Origin: a virus | Length of the DNA stretch: 20,158 nt | Virus record (IMG/VR): IMGVR_UViG_3300030090_006528 | Span: 1-20,158 of that record | Direction: 5' to 3' (one strand) | Shown: positions 9,080-16,833 of the stretch, in pieces | Layout: each line of letters opens with the position of its first letter | Position numbering within the stretch: position 1 is the first letter of the stretch | Program-made: the position numbers and the translations under genes | The notes under the pieces: model-generated | The model's input: only the letters and a program-made list of their open reading frames with translations | What the model was told of the DNA's origin: nothing | Databases searched by the model: none

Positions 9080-10047
9080 TACTTAAACTCCGGGTATGGT
9101 TTTCTATATTTATTTGTCCAATCAATTACTCTATCCAAAACTTCATTTGCCTTTATTTTATGATTCCATTGTGCAAATCTACCTAACATAAATACTCTGT
9201 CAAATCTATCAATGTCAATACTATTTTTTATCTGTATTGGCATACTTTCAAATTGATTCATTACAGGATATGGTGGTATAAAAGGATTAACAGATTCATA
9301 TACCATATAATCATTAAAATATGTTTTTCTTGTCCATCCTTCCTTATAACCATATACGTAATCAAAGCCAGACCTTTCACCCTTATTTGTTTGATAAAAA
9401 CATTTTGGTAGTGTTGTTAGGTCCAAGCCTTTTAATTCATCACCTTTCCAAATACCTCCCATTCCATTATAGTCTTTTGCCAATAATTTTAATGATAGTG
9501 TATTTATAATTGTTTCATATTCATAGCACATTGAAGGTCCTAAACCTTCCTTTGCATGTATGAAGCCTGATGGTACTATTTCTGTAACCTTTTGTCTTTT
9601 TAACTGTCCTCTATCCTTGTCGATTATTTTTAACAATGTTTGAAATAAAAATCTATAACTATATTCACCTAAATCATTTATTTCAAGGTGTTCTATTTCA
9701 TTTTTACCTTCAGATAGATAGCTTGATTCTGCATCGGATTTGCCTCTTGTTAGCTTTGTGTAGTTTTTCCTAAAACCTTTAGGTGGTATTGCCATTGCCA
9801 TACCGTCCTGTTCATATCCAACCTTTGCAACAACAGTTTTTATTTTATATCCAAATAAACCAGCATCATCCAATACACTTCTAACAAATTTTTCTGTGTT
9901 TTCTGTCCTTTGTATTAATCTAGGACCTGGTATGAATGGTAAATTTAGTTGACCTAATGGTTTTTCATCCAATACAGGAAATTCAGGAAAGTAATATCCT
10001 GCAATTAATCCAGCTGGACCAGCACCTATAATACAACCTTTATTCAT
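9079..10047 (-). CDS. FAD/NAD(P)-binding oxidoreductase (flavin amine-oxidase/UDP-galactopyranose-mutase-like)
   Basis: 322 residues from the ATG at 10047. A dinucleotide-binding GxGxxG starts at residue 8 (IIGAGPAGLIAGYYFPEF), and a C-terminal FMLGRFAQWNHKIKANEVLDRV matches the second FAD-contact segment of NAD(P)-binding Rossmann flavoproteins, where a G-R-F/Y precedes an aromatic residue. There is no signal peptide or membrane segment. Substrate unknown; the C-terminal pattern recalls UDP-galactopyranose mutase and related amine oxidases. The start was moved from 10062 because the earlier ATG overlaps the GAGGAG ribosome site, which is correctly spaced 7 bases before 10047. A TATATT promoter lies just upstream. 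First gene of a unit with the dUTPase/HAD fusion, so a role in nucleotide or DNA-base chemistry is possible but unproven; sugar modification is an equal alternative. Confidence 0.8.
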   Translation of the reverse strand: MNKGCIIGAGPAGLIAGYYFPEFPVLDEKPLGQLNLPFIPGPRLIQRTENTEKFVRSVLDDAGLFGYKIKTVVAKVGYEQDGMAMAIPPKGFRKNYTKLTRGKSDAESSYLSEGKNEIEHLEINDLGEYSYRFLFQTLLKIIDKDRGQLKRQKVTEIVPSGFIHAKEGLGPSMCYEYETIINTLSLKLLAKDYNGMGGIWKGDELKGLDLTTLPKCFYQTNKGERSGFDYVYGYKEGWTRKTYFNDYMVYESVNPFIPPYPVMNQFESMPIQIKNSIDIDRFDRVFMLGRFAQWNHKIKANEVLDRVIDWTNKYRKPYPEFK

Positions 10048-10067
10048 ATTTATTCTCCTCATGTGTT

Positions 10068-10096
10068 AATATAACAAAAATTCTCCAAATAAAAAA
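10068..10096 (-). promoter_or_regulatory. Promoter upstream of the FAD oxidoreductase gene
   Basis: Minus-strand TTTTTT (10096-10091), 17 bp spacer ending TTGT, TATATT (10073-10068). A GAGGAG ribosome site follows 6-8 bases after the -10, giving a very short leader before the ATG at 10047. Confidence 0.65.
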
Positions 10097-10102
10097 ATAA
10101 TT

Positions 10103-10498
10103 TTATACCTTTATCCATTTTCCATCTGTTTGCAATTGAAAAGAGCCTACATATACCTGATTCCACTCGTTAGGTCCTATTAAACTTAACCACAAACTTT
10201 TATCTTTTTTTTCATACATATGATATGTGTGCCCAACAATTGGTTGAAATGCGTATGATGATTCATATACCAACCTTGTCCAGTTATATTCCTGTATAAG
10301 TTTTTTATATTCCTGTCTAAGTTCATCTAATCTTGATTCAAAATAGTGATTAGCAGTAATTCCTGAACTTTTGTCTACACTAATTGGTTCAAAACCTGGT
10401 GCACCTACAGACGTTGGATAAGGTTTAATATTTGCATCAAACTTATCTAATTTATAGTCATAAACTATGTTATCCGGATATTTCTTTTTTATAGACAA
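10103..10498 (-). CDS. DUF2452 family protein, TTG start
   Basis: 131 residues with the pattern I know from DUF2452: VGAPGFEPISVDKS (31-44), a helical segment with RLDELRQEYKKLI, then the FQPIVGHTYHMYEK and LSLIGPNEW motifs and a final W. The family is widespread in bacteria and has no established function. No ATG is available before the conserved region: in this frame a TGA lies just upstream and only TTG at 10498 gives a full-length product. AGAGGTGAGAG upstream can serve as a ribosome site. The start overlaps the cysteine synthase stop by 10 bases, so translational coupling probably compensates for the weak start. Last gene of the presumed SSB-to-DUF2452 unit; a promoter follows at once for the next unit. 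Confidence 0.83.
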   Translation of the reverse strand: MSIKKKYPDNIVYDYKLDKFDANIKPYPTSVGAPGFEPISVDKSSGITANHYFESRLDELRQEYKKLIQEYNWTRLVYESSYAFQPIVGHTYHMYEKKDKSLWLSLIGPNEWNQVYVGSFQLQTDGKWIKV

Positions 10499-11385
10499 CT
10501 TAGATATCTCTCACCTCTATCACATAGTATTGTGATTGCCGTTTTTTTATTATTGTCATGCAAATATTGAAAAGCAGCAAATACATTTGCACCTGCACTT
10601 ATTCCTACAAATAAGCCATATCGCTGAGCCAAGTATTTTGCAACTGCTTTTGCACATTCTGTTTTAACTGTTTTTACCTTACTAATCTTTTTTAGGTCCA
10701 CCAAAAACTTACTACCATCACCTATACCTTGTATTCCATGCAAGCCAGGTTTTCCACCTGACATAACGGCTGATTCCTCTGGTTCAACTGCTATAGTTTC
10801 CATTCCTGGACATTGTTCGCTAAGGTATTTTCCTGCACCCATTATAGTTCCACCTGTGCCAGTTCCTGCTACAAATGCCTGCATCCACCCACAATCACTG
10901 TATTTGTGATTTCTTTGAAATTCTTTCCATATTTCAGGACCTGTTGTTTTATAATGTACCTCTATATTTAATTTATTATGAAATTGATTGCAATTAAAAT
11001 ATCCTTCAAGTTCTGATAGTTCATCTCTTACATCTATTGCTTCATCAAAATCTCCAGCACCAACCTCTATAAGTTCTGCACCATAAAATCTTAACATTTG
11101 CTTTCTTTCATTAGACATATTTTCAGGCATAACAATTTTCATTTTATATCCACGTTCTGCTGCTAACATTGCAAAGGCAATCCCTGTATTTCCAGAAGTT
11201 GCCTCTATTAGTGTATCACCTTTTTTTATAAGTCCATTTTGTTCTGCATTATTAATAATATACGTTGCCATTCTATCCTTTACGCTTCCACCTGGATTCA
11301 TAAATTCACATTTGCCCCATACTGTGTAACCTCCAAATCTAATTGGAATAAGTGGTGTATTACCCACGCAATCTGATAGTTTCAT
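10489..11385 (-). CDS. cysK: Cysteine synthase (O-acetylserine sulfhydrylase), PLP-dependent
   Basis: Forms cysteine from O-acetylserine and sulfide in the cytoplasm. 298 residues, slightly short of bacterial CysK (about 310-325), with every core motif: VGNTPL, NPGGSVKDR with the PLP lysine at 36, the substrate loop EATSGNTG (62-68), the phosphate-binding GTGTGGT (174-180), HGIQGIGDG and the serine loop GISAGAN. It ends CDRGERYLS, as in the family. It looks active. The start overlaps the preceding small Zn-ribbon gene by ATGA. Phage-borne cysteine synthase is unusual: possible roles are supplying cysteine or sulfide for FeS and redox proteins during infection, or binding a host partner as CysK does with several proteins. 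The related cystathionine beta-synthase type or O-phosphoserine-using variants cannot be excluded. Confidence 0.94.
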   Translation of the reverse strand: MKLSDCVGNTPLIPIRFGGYTVWGKCEFMNPGGSVKDRMATYIINNAEQNGLIKKGDTLIEATSGNTGIAFAMLAAERGYKMKIVMPENMSNERKQMLRFYGAELIEVGAGDFDEAIDVRDELSELEGYFNCNQFHNKLNIEVHYKTTGPEIWKEFQRNHKYSDCGWMQAFVAGTGTGGTIMGAGKYLSEQCPGMETIAVEPEESAVMSGGKPGLHGIQGIGDGSKFLVDLKKISKVKTVKTECAKAVAKYLAQRYGLFVGISAGANVFAAFQYLHDNNKKTAITILCDRGERYLSCL

Positions 11386-11579
11386 TTATCGAAAAACCTC
11401 TCCGTTTCTTTTTGAGTTGGCCATTTTAATGCCTTTTTACATTTCGAACATACCCACATTAATTCCTTTCCTTTTACAAATTGTAAGTCCTGATTTTTGT
11501 GTTTACATTCATGTTGAATTTTTTCTATTTGCTTTTGTAACCGATTAATCTTTTCATTAAGATTATCGACTGGTTCCAT
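11382..11579 (-). CDS. Small coiled-coil/zinc-ribbon protein
   Basis: 65 residues. An N-terminal amphipathic coiled-coil helix (LNEKINRLQKQIEKIQ, residues 7-22) leads to a candidate zinc site with CKH (25-27) and CSKC (44-47). It then ends in a short basic/aromatic tail (ALKWPTQKETERFF). It may bind nucleic acid or protein, but no specific family is recognised. Start follows GAGGGA at normal spacing, a few bases after the RNR large-subunit stop; the TGA stop overlaps the cysteine synthase ATG. This tight placement and ribosome site support a real gene despite its length. Confidence 0.7.
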   Translation of the reverse strand: MEPVDNLNEKINRLQKQIEKIQHECKHKNQDLQFVKGKELMWVCSKCKKALKWPTQKETERFFDK

Positions 11580-11585
11580 AGTATT

Positions 11586-13358
11586 TTATCCCTCACAGGC
11601 AGCACAATCCTCCTTCATTGCGTTTGCAGCAATATCACCTCTTAATACACTTTCTGTCCTAAAATAATAAAGTGTTTTTACACCTGCTTTCCATGCCTCA
11701 AGATGTACCTGATTTATCCATTTTGGGGTTGCCTCTTTTGGAAATGCAAGATTAAGTGATACAGCTTGGTCAACATATTGTTGACGGATTCCTGCTTGCC
11801 TTACTAGTTCTAATTGGTTAATTTCTTTGAAAGTTTTATAAACCTCTTTAACCGGAATTGGGTCGTCTGTTTCAGATGCATCACTGCATAAAATTAGTTT
11901 TGCCTTAACATAGCACCACTTATCCAATTCTTTTATATCCTGCACACTTCCACCATCTGCAAGTATTTTGTCCCATGTTTCTTTATTATTTATTCCTGCT
12001 TTTCTAAATACTTTTTCTAATTCTTTATTTTTTCTAATAAATGTACCTTTTGCACTTTGTTCAGTATATACATTTGCTGGTATTGGTTCAATTCCTGAAC
12101 TTACACCACCTGCCAATTTACTATTTGATACTGTTGGAGCTACTGCTCTTAAATGTGTATTTCTAAATCCACTACCTGCACACCAAAGTGGTTCACCATA
12201 TTCAGTTGCCATGTCTCTAGATGCTTGTTCTGTTTCAGTTTGTATTTGGCCAAATATCCTTCTTGTTTCAAACTGTGCAGGTAGGCCTTCAAATGGTATT
12301 CCTCTTTGTTGTAAATATGTATGCCATCCTAATACACCTAAACCTAATGCTCTACCTTTTTCTGCACTTCTTACTGCATTTTCAAATCCTTGTCTATACT
12401 TTGCCTTTTGTATAAATTCCTCGAGGACTCCATCCAAGAACCATGTAGCTGTATAAATTAAATCTGTATCTTTCCATTCATCATATCTTGCAAGATTTAG
12501 TGAACTTAAACAACAAACAAAAGAGTGGTTTTCATCTGTGTGTAAAACTATTTCACTACAAATATTTGTCATATAACATTTTAATCCGTTTTTCTTATAT
12601 TGTTCTGGGTTTTGCTTATTTACATTGCCTCGATACATAATATATGGTTCACCTGTTTGTCTACGTTTTTTAAGTAGATTCATCCACTTTCTTCTACACT
12701 CAGGGTCTCCTGCCTCAAGATTTCTCATAAATTTATCACCAACAATTGCACATTGATGCATATTTAACGATTGTCTATTTACATCACCTTTAGGTTCTCT
12801 AATTTCCAACCAATCATCAAAATCTGGATGGTCAATATTTAGATTTACACTAGCGGCACCTCTACGTACAGCACCTTGGTTTGTAGCAAGAATAGTAGAA
12901 TCATAGATTTTACAAAATGGTACCACACCATCACTTGTTCCATTTCCAGTGATTGCTGCACCTGCTGGCCTAATTTGATTTATACCAATACCTACTCCAC
13001 CACCATGTTTTGCTAATAACATCATTTCAAGGTTTTTCCTACCTATATCATAAATGCTATCAGCAACATCAATTCCAAAACAACTAATTGGTAAACCTCT
13101 TTCCAATCCTGTATTACTTAGTACAGGACTTGCAAGGCATAACCAACCTTTCCAAATATAGTCAAAAAACTTTGTTGCTAATTCTGGCTTACCCAACCTT
13201 TTTGCTACTGTTGTACAGACTCTCCAATATGCATCCTTTGGTTTTTCACCATTATGTAAATAACCATTAGATATTGTTTGTACGTATACTTTATTATTTG
13301 CCCAACTTGGAAAATCAACATCAACCTCCCATCCAAGATGTTCTGCGTAATTTTTCAT
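11586..13358 (-). CDS. nrdA: Class I ribonucleoside-diphosphate reductase, alpha (large) subunit, no ATP cone
   Basis: Reduces NDPs to dNDPs. 590 residues against about 760 in E. coli NrdA: the N-terminal ATP-cone is absent and the protein starts near the barrel, so the dATP off-switch should be missing. Visible catalytic features: SPVLSNTG (77-84), Cys93 in ISCFG (first redox cysteine), the finger-loop NICSEI with Asn265, Cys267 and Glu269 (radical cysteine site), Cys282/Cys283 (partner redox position), and PTVSNSKLAGGVSSGIEP. The tyrosine pair of the radical pathway is in TLYYFRT, and the C-terminal swinging-arm CAAC is at 585-588. A good Shine-Dalgarno (AGGGGAAAG) precedes the ATG, 12 bases after the beta-subunit gene. 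Gene order nrdB-nrdA is the reverse of the usual bacterial order. It looks complete and active. Confidence 0.96.
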   Translation of the reverse strand: MKNYAEHLGWEVDVDFPSWANNKVYVQTISNGYLHNGEKPKDAYWRVCTTVAKRLGKPELATKFFDYIWKGWLCLASPVLSNTGLERGLPISCFGIDVADSIYDIGRKNLEMMLLAKHGGGVGIGINQIRPAGAAITGNGTSDGVVPFCKIYDSTILATNQGAVRRGAASVNLNIDHPDFDDWLEIREPKGDVNRQSLNMHQCAIVGDKFMRNLEAGDPECRRKWMNLLKKRRQTGEPYIMYRGNVNKQNPEQYKKNGLKCYMTNICSEIVLHTDENHSFVCCLSSLNLARYDEWKDTDLIYTATWFLDGVLEEFIQKAKYRQGFENAVRSAEKGRALGLGVLGWHTYLQQRGIPFEGLPAQFETRRIFGQIQTETEQASRDMATEYGEPLWCAGSGFRNTHLRAVAPTVSNSKLAGGVSSGIEPIPANVYTEQSAKGTFIRKNKELEKVFRKAGINNKETWDKILADGGSVQDIKELDKWCYVKAKLILCSDASETDDPIPVKEVYKTFKEINQLELVRQAGIRQQYVDQAVSLNLAFPKEATPKWINQVHLEAWKAGVKTLYYFRTESVLRGDIAANAMKEDCAACEG

Positions 13359-13370
13359 TTCTTTCCCCTA

Positions 13371-14363
13371 TTAAAACATATCATCCCAGTCATCACCTTC
13401 ACCAGCTTTACTATAATCAGTAGGACGAATACTGAAAAAGTCAGTATGAGTATGCCCACCAGTAAGATGATAGAACCAATCCAGATTGCTAGCTTGTTCC
13501 TGATTAACCACGAATACTTCGCCATAACCTAACTCCTTTAATTTATCATTTGTTCTTTGCTTTATAAATTCTTTTAGGTCTGAAGCTTTAAGATTTTCAA
13601 GGTCACCCATTTCAAACATCTTATCTATAAACTTTTCCTCTAGTTCTACAATTAATTTTGCAGCCTGAACTATTGAGTCCTTTGATTGTTCTCTTAATTC
13701 AGGATATTCCTCACACATGTGATTAAATAGTTGGCATCCCATTCTACTATGTAATGATTCATCTCTTACAGACCATTTCATTTGTTGGCCAACACCTTTT
13801 AATAAATTTCGCATTTGAAAACTATATAATACAGCAAAAGAGCTATAAAGACTTACGCCTTCAGCAAAAGCAGAAAAAATTGCCAAACTTCTTGCAACCT
13901 CTTGCCTTGCATTTTCATTTTTTGCTAAATCTTCATGTGTATAATCTGCACTTGTATTCATTAGTAGGTCAAATTTATCTGCAGTAGCTGGTTCATGCAA
14001 AAATGCCTCAAAGTCCTCTAATCCTAATGTTTCATTAAGATATGAATATGCAACTGCATGTATTGTTTCTTGACTTCCAAACATCATTGACATTTGTCTT
14101 ATTTCATGTTTTGGAAACCATTTAGTAACCATTCCTGTCCAATAGTCAGATACTGCACACTCAGTTTGTGCAAATCCTAAAAGTATATTTCCTACCAAAT
14201 TTTTTTCTGCTGGATTTAGATTTTCTTTCCAATCCTTAACATCACCTTGCATTGCTATTTCTGTATGCAACCAAAATGCTTGTGCCTGTTTAAGCCAACC
14301 TTCTGTGTAGTATATTGGATACTCAAATGGCTTAAAAGGCACCCTCTCTTCAAAAAGTGCCAT
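13371..14363 (-). CDS. nrdB: Class I ribonucleotide reductase, beta (small, radical-generating) subunit
   Basis: 330 residues, ferritin-like fold holding the dimetal-tyrosyl radical cofactor. The ligands are identifiable by spacing: Glu68 (QTECA), Glu99 and His102 (ETIHAVAYSY), radical Tyr106 four residues after His102, Glu168 (FAEGVSLY), Glu202 and His205 (RDESLHSRMG). The first ligand is Glu where E. coli has Asp84, but Tyr106 is retained, so this resembles a tyrosyl-radical enzyme rather than the Phe-containing Ic type. The C-terminal tail ends DDWDDMF, a plausible alpha-docking peptide. Start follows AGGAG six bases upstream. It lies between the helicase gene and nrdA, within the same transcription unit as SSB and UvsX, so dNTP supply is probably co-expressed with replication proteins. 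Confidence 0.96.
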   Translation of the reverse strand: MALFEERVPFKPFEYPIYYTEGWLKQAQAFWLHTEIAMQGDVKDWKENLNPAEKNLVGNILLGFAQTECAVSDYWTGMVTKWFPKHEIRQMSMMFGSQETIHAVAYSYLNETLGLEDFEAFLHEPATADKFDLLMNTSADYTHEDLAKNENARQEVARSLAIFSAFAEGVSLYSSFAVLYSFQMRNLLKGVGQQMKWSVRDESLHSRMGCQLFNHMCEEYPELREQSKDSIVQAAKLIVELEEKFIDKMFEMGDLENLKASDLKEFIKQRTNDKLKELGYGEVFVVNQEQASNLDWFYHLTGGHTHTDFFSIRPTDYSKAGEGDDWDDMF

Positions 14364-14415
14364 ATAATTCTCCTGTTTTTATTTGTTCAACTATAATTAT
14401 CATTATATATGTATA

Positions 14416-14562
14416 TTAAGACGGATTTTCATTTAATTCCTCAAACTTATTTTTTAATAGCTTTCTTGTTGTTTCCTCATGGTTATCCATCTGCTTCTGT
14501 ACCTCCCTGCCTTGTACAGATGATTGTGCAAAAATGTCAATATGACCATTACTTGCATTCAT
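14416..14562 (-). pseudogene. C-terminal helicase segment in the -1 frame (or a separate 48-residue peptide)
   Basis: The -1 frame relative to the helicase gene continues open through its TGA stop and encodes MNASNGHIDIF followed by a charged helical tail (about 48 residues, ending ELNENPS). From memory of gp41/DnaB-like phage helicases, KNRFGxDG is normally followed within a few residues by K(M/I)(N/D)xSxGxIxI, so this looks like the missing end of the same protein. The overlap is AAATGA, where an ATG in the -1 frame overlaps the TGA. Three readings are possible: -1 slippage at CAA-AAA-TGA, a small indel (natural or sequencing), or re-initiation giving a separate peptide. No good Shine-Dalgarno precedes the ATG. 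An open frame also extends upstream to an ATG at 14607. Confidence 0.6.
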
Positions 14563-15764
14563 TTTTGATGGCCATCTGGTCCAAATCTGTTTTTTATAAC
14601 ATGCCATCTACCTGTACCATCTACCTTATCTTCTATTTTTCTTGATAATGATACCACAAAATCTGCCGTCATAATTTTTGAATATGATTCTGCAATTTTA
14701 TCTGCCTGTATTACATCTTCCTGTAATGCAGACCTATTTGCCTGTGATGCTGTCCATACTGGTATCTCCTGTTCACCTGCCAAACCTCTTAGGTCTTCAT
14801 ATATATTTCCTAATTGTATTCTTAATTCACTTGTTTTACCTGTACCTCTTAATAGGTCGGCATAGTCAACGATTACAAGGTCTGGTTTTATACCTTGCAT
14901 TTTACATTTTTCAATGTGGCTTGAAATTGTATTTACTGATGCACCTTTTGTTGGATAATATTTTACAACAAGATTTCCTTTTATTGTTTTTAACTTTTCC
15001 TTTACATCATCAATATTATATTTTAGGTTTTGTGCCGCAATACCTGTAAATACACTGTCATATCTTAATCCTACATATGCCTCATTTAATTCAAGTGTAT
15101 AATGTAATACAGTTTTACCTGCCTTTACGGCATTTGCAGCAACATTTACCAATGCCCAAGATTTACCAATACCTGCAGGTGCAACCATAACACCTAATTC
15201 ACCTTTTCCTAAACCACCATCAGCAAGTTCATCAATTACCTCCCAACCTGTTGTAATTGTATTCCTAACAGACTCCTCATATCTTTCATCAATATTATCC
15301 ATATATTCATGTCCAATATTTCTTTCGGAACCTGCCTTCATTGCTGTATCTATTAGATTTTTTATTGCATCATATTCACCATCCTTAAGTAATTCCACAG
15401 ATTGTATGATTGCACCTTTAAGGTTTTGATTTTTGCAAAAGTCAAGTGTTTGTTGTTTTACAAAGTCCAAATCCTCTGCACCAATATATCTATATACATC
15501 CTTAAGGTGTTCAACTACTGTCTTTTTTAGAACATCATTATCAATTTCAGTAACCTTTACCTTAAGTACCTCTTTTGTTGGAGGTGCCTTATATTCATTA
15601 AAATATTCCTTAACAATATCAACAATAAATCTATTTGCATCATTTTCAAAAAACTTTGATTCAAGAATGTCAATTATCTGCTGTAAAAATGCCTTATCAG
15701 TAAATAAGCATGTCAGTATTTTTATTTGAAAGCTATATCCGTATTCTGATAATTTATTACTCAT
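14559..15764 (-). CDS. Replicative DNA helicase, DnaB/T4 gp41 type, C-terminus interrupted
   Basis: Hexameric 5'-3' helicase that unwinds DNA at the fork. 401 residues: an N-terminal helical region (1-150), then a RecA-like motor with a linker TTGWEVIDELADGGLGKGEL, Walker A APAGIGKS (195-202), the HYTLEL strand (221-226) with the catalytic Glu, Walker B DLVIVDYADLL (295-305), the PVWTASQANRSA sensor, and RWHVIKNRFGPDG near the end with the arginine-finger-type basic residues. The frame stops at GHQK, while the usual following motif lies in the -1 frame. GGAGG precedes the ATG, which overlaps the nuclease stop by 8 bases. It would act with the split Pol III and a primase that is not in the window. 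The motor itself looks intact. Confidence 0.93.
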   Translation of the reverse strand: MSNKLSEYGYSFQIKILTCLFTDKAFLQQIIDILESKFFENDANRFIVDIVKEYFNEYKAPPTKEVLKVKVTEIDNDVLKKTVVEHLKDVYRYIGAEDLDFVKQQTLDFCKNQNLKGAIIQSVELLKDGEYDAIKNLIDTAMKAGSERNIGHEYMDNIDERYEESVRNTITTGWEVIDELADGGLGKGELGVMVAPAGIGKSWALVNVAANAVKAGKTVLHYTLELNEAYVGLRYDSVFTGIAAQNLKYNIDDVKEKLKTIKGNLVVKYYPTKGASVNTISSHIEKCKMQGIKPDLVIVDYADLLRGTGKTSELRIQLGNIYEDLRGLAGEQEIPVWTASQANRSALQEDVIQADKIAESYSKIMTADFVVSLSRKIEDKVDGTGRWHVIKNRFGPDGHQK

Positions 15765-16812
15765 TCTTGTCCTCCACTATTGAATATGAATCAAGGCTTC
15801 TCCATGTATCTTGTAGCCAAAATTCTGGGTTTTTCATTGTACTATTTATTTTATCCTCAAGGAACATTGTTAAAAATTTAGGTTTATTTAGCCTTTGTAT
15901 TGGCCTTCTAACAATATCCAAAATTGATGATTTTGCATGACCTGAGATATCTACCTCTCTTAATTGCATAAGTTTGTAATTTAGTCTTAATATATCACCA
16001 CTTTCTGCAATTGTTGCAAGTATTTTAGCATCAGATTTATTATCCTCTGCTTGCTTTAATATGTCATCAATTGTTATTTTTTTATCACCAAAAATTATTG
16101 GTAGCCTTTTTTGTAGTGTTTTTAGGCCTGTCCCCTTAATTCCTGGAATATTATCTGAACTATCACCTAATAATGTTCTATATTCCAAAAAGTTATTTGC
16201 AGGTACACCAAATTCCTCTAGTATTGTTTCCTGAAAATAAAATTTCTTTTTTGTAGGTGACCAAACCTGAACCTTGTCATTTACAAGCTGTAGATAATCC
16301 TTATCTGTTGACATTATAAATTTTTGTGATTCAGGATATATTTGTTCACATATATATGCAATTGCATCATCAGCCTCTATGTTTTCAGTTGCCAAAACTG
16401 TAACTGGCAGTGTTTCCAAGTATTGTGTAAGCCTTCTTATTTGCTGGCCCATTGCAATTTGTTCATCGCCAACATTTCCATAATTAGACATTCTTGTAAG
16501 TCTTGTTCTTACCCTGCGATTTGCCTTATAATCTGGAAACATTTTTCTGCGCCTTGTACTACCACCTTTTCCATCCCAACATATAATAACACGTGTTGGC
16601 CTTATATTTCTAATTGCATATCCTATGGATTGAAGAAAGCCGGTCATACCACCAATATGAACACCATCATCATTAGAACTTGGATTGACGGCAAAGCTTC
16701 TGATAAATGTGTTCAATCCATCAATCAATAAAATTCTACTGTTTTTGTGTGTTTCTTGTGTGGTCTGTTTTAGACCGTCAAGTATCCTAAAATACCTCTC
16801 TCTTCTTTCCAT
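15757..16812 (-). CDS. 5'-3' exonuclease / flap nuclease (T4 RNase H type)
   Basis: Removes RNA primers and 5' flaps from lagging-strand fragments. 351 residues with the FEN-family acidic sites: LLIDGLNTF (Asp31), CWDGKGGSTRRRKMFPDYKANR (Asp80, then the basic helical arch), ENIEADDAIAY (Glu146, Asp148, Asp149), MSTDKDYLQL (Asp170, Asp172) and RTLLGDSSDNIPGIKGTGL (Asp217, Asp220 and the helix-hairpin-helix with its K-ion loop). The N-terminal 25 residues before the first catalytic strand are longer than usual and hydrophilic. There is no polymerase I domain, so it is a stand-alone nuclease as in T4. AAAGG upstream; it follows UvsX directly and overlaps the helicase start, forming a recombination/replication cluster. 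Confidence 0.94.
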   Translation of the reverse strand: MERRERYFRILDGLKQTTQETHKNSRILLIDGLNTFIRSFAVNPSSNDDGVHIGGMTGFLQSIGYAIRNIRPTRVIICWDGKGGSTRRRKMFPDYKANRRVRTRLTRMSNYGNVGDEQIAMGQQIRRLTQYLETLPVTVLATENIEADDAIAYICEQIYPESQKFIMSTDKDYLQLVNDKVQVWSPTKKKFYFQETILEEFGVPANNFLEYRTLLGDSSDNIPGIKGTGLKTLQKRLPIIFGDKKITIDDILKQAEDNKSDAKILATIAESGDILRLNYKLMQLREVDISGHAKSSILDIVRRPIQRLNKPKFLTMFLEDKINSTMKNPEFWLQDTWRSLDSYSIVEDKNE

Positions 16813-16833
16813 AGTTTATAACCTTTATTTATT

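Noticed and set aside
11968-13532. Plus-strand frames opposite the RNR genes
   Set aside because: Antisense shadows of well-supported nrdA and nrdB coding sequence, without ribosome sites or known domains.
14590-14600. A-AAA-AAC slippery heptamer in the helicase frame as the frameshift site
   Set aside because: It is a canonical -1 slippery sequence in the right phase, but shifting there would replace the conserved RFGPDG with an unrelated sequence; slippage at the AAA before the TGA or a small indel fits better.
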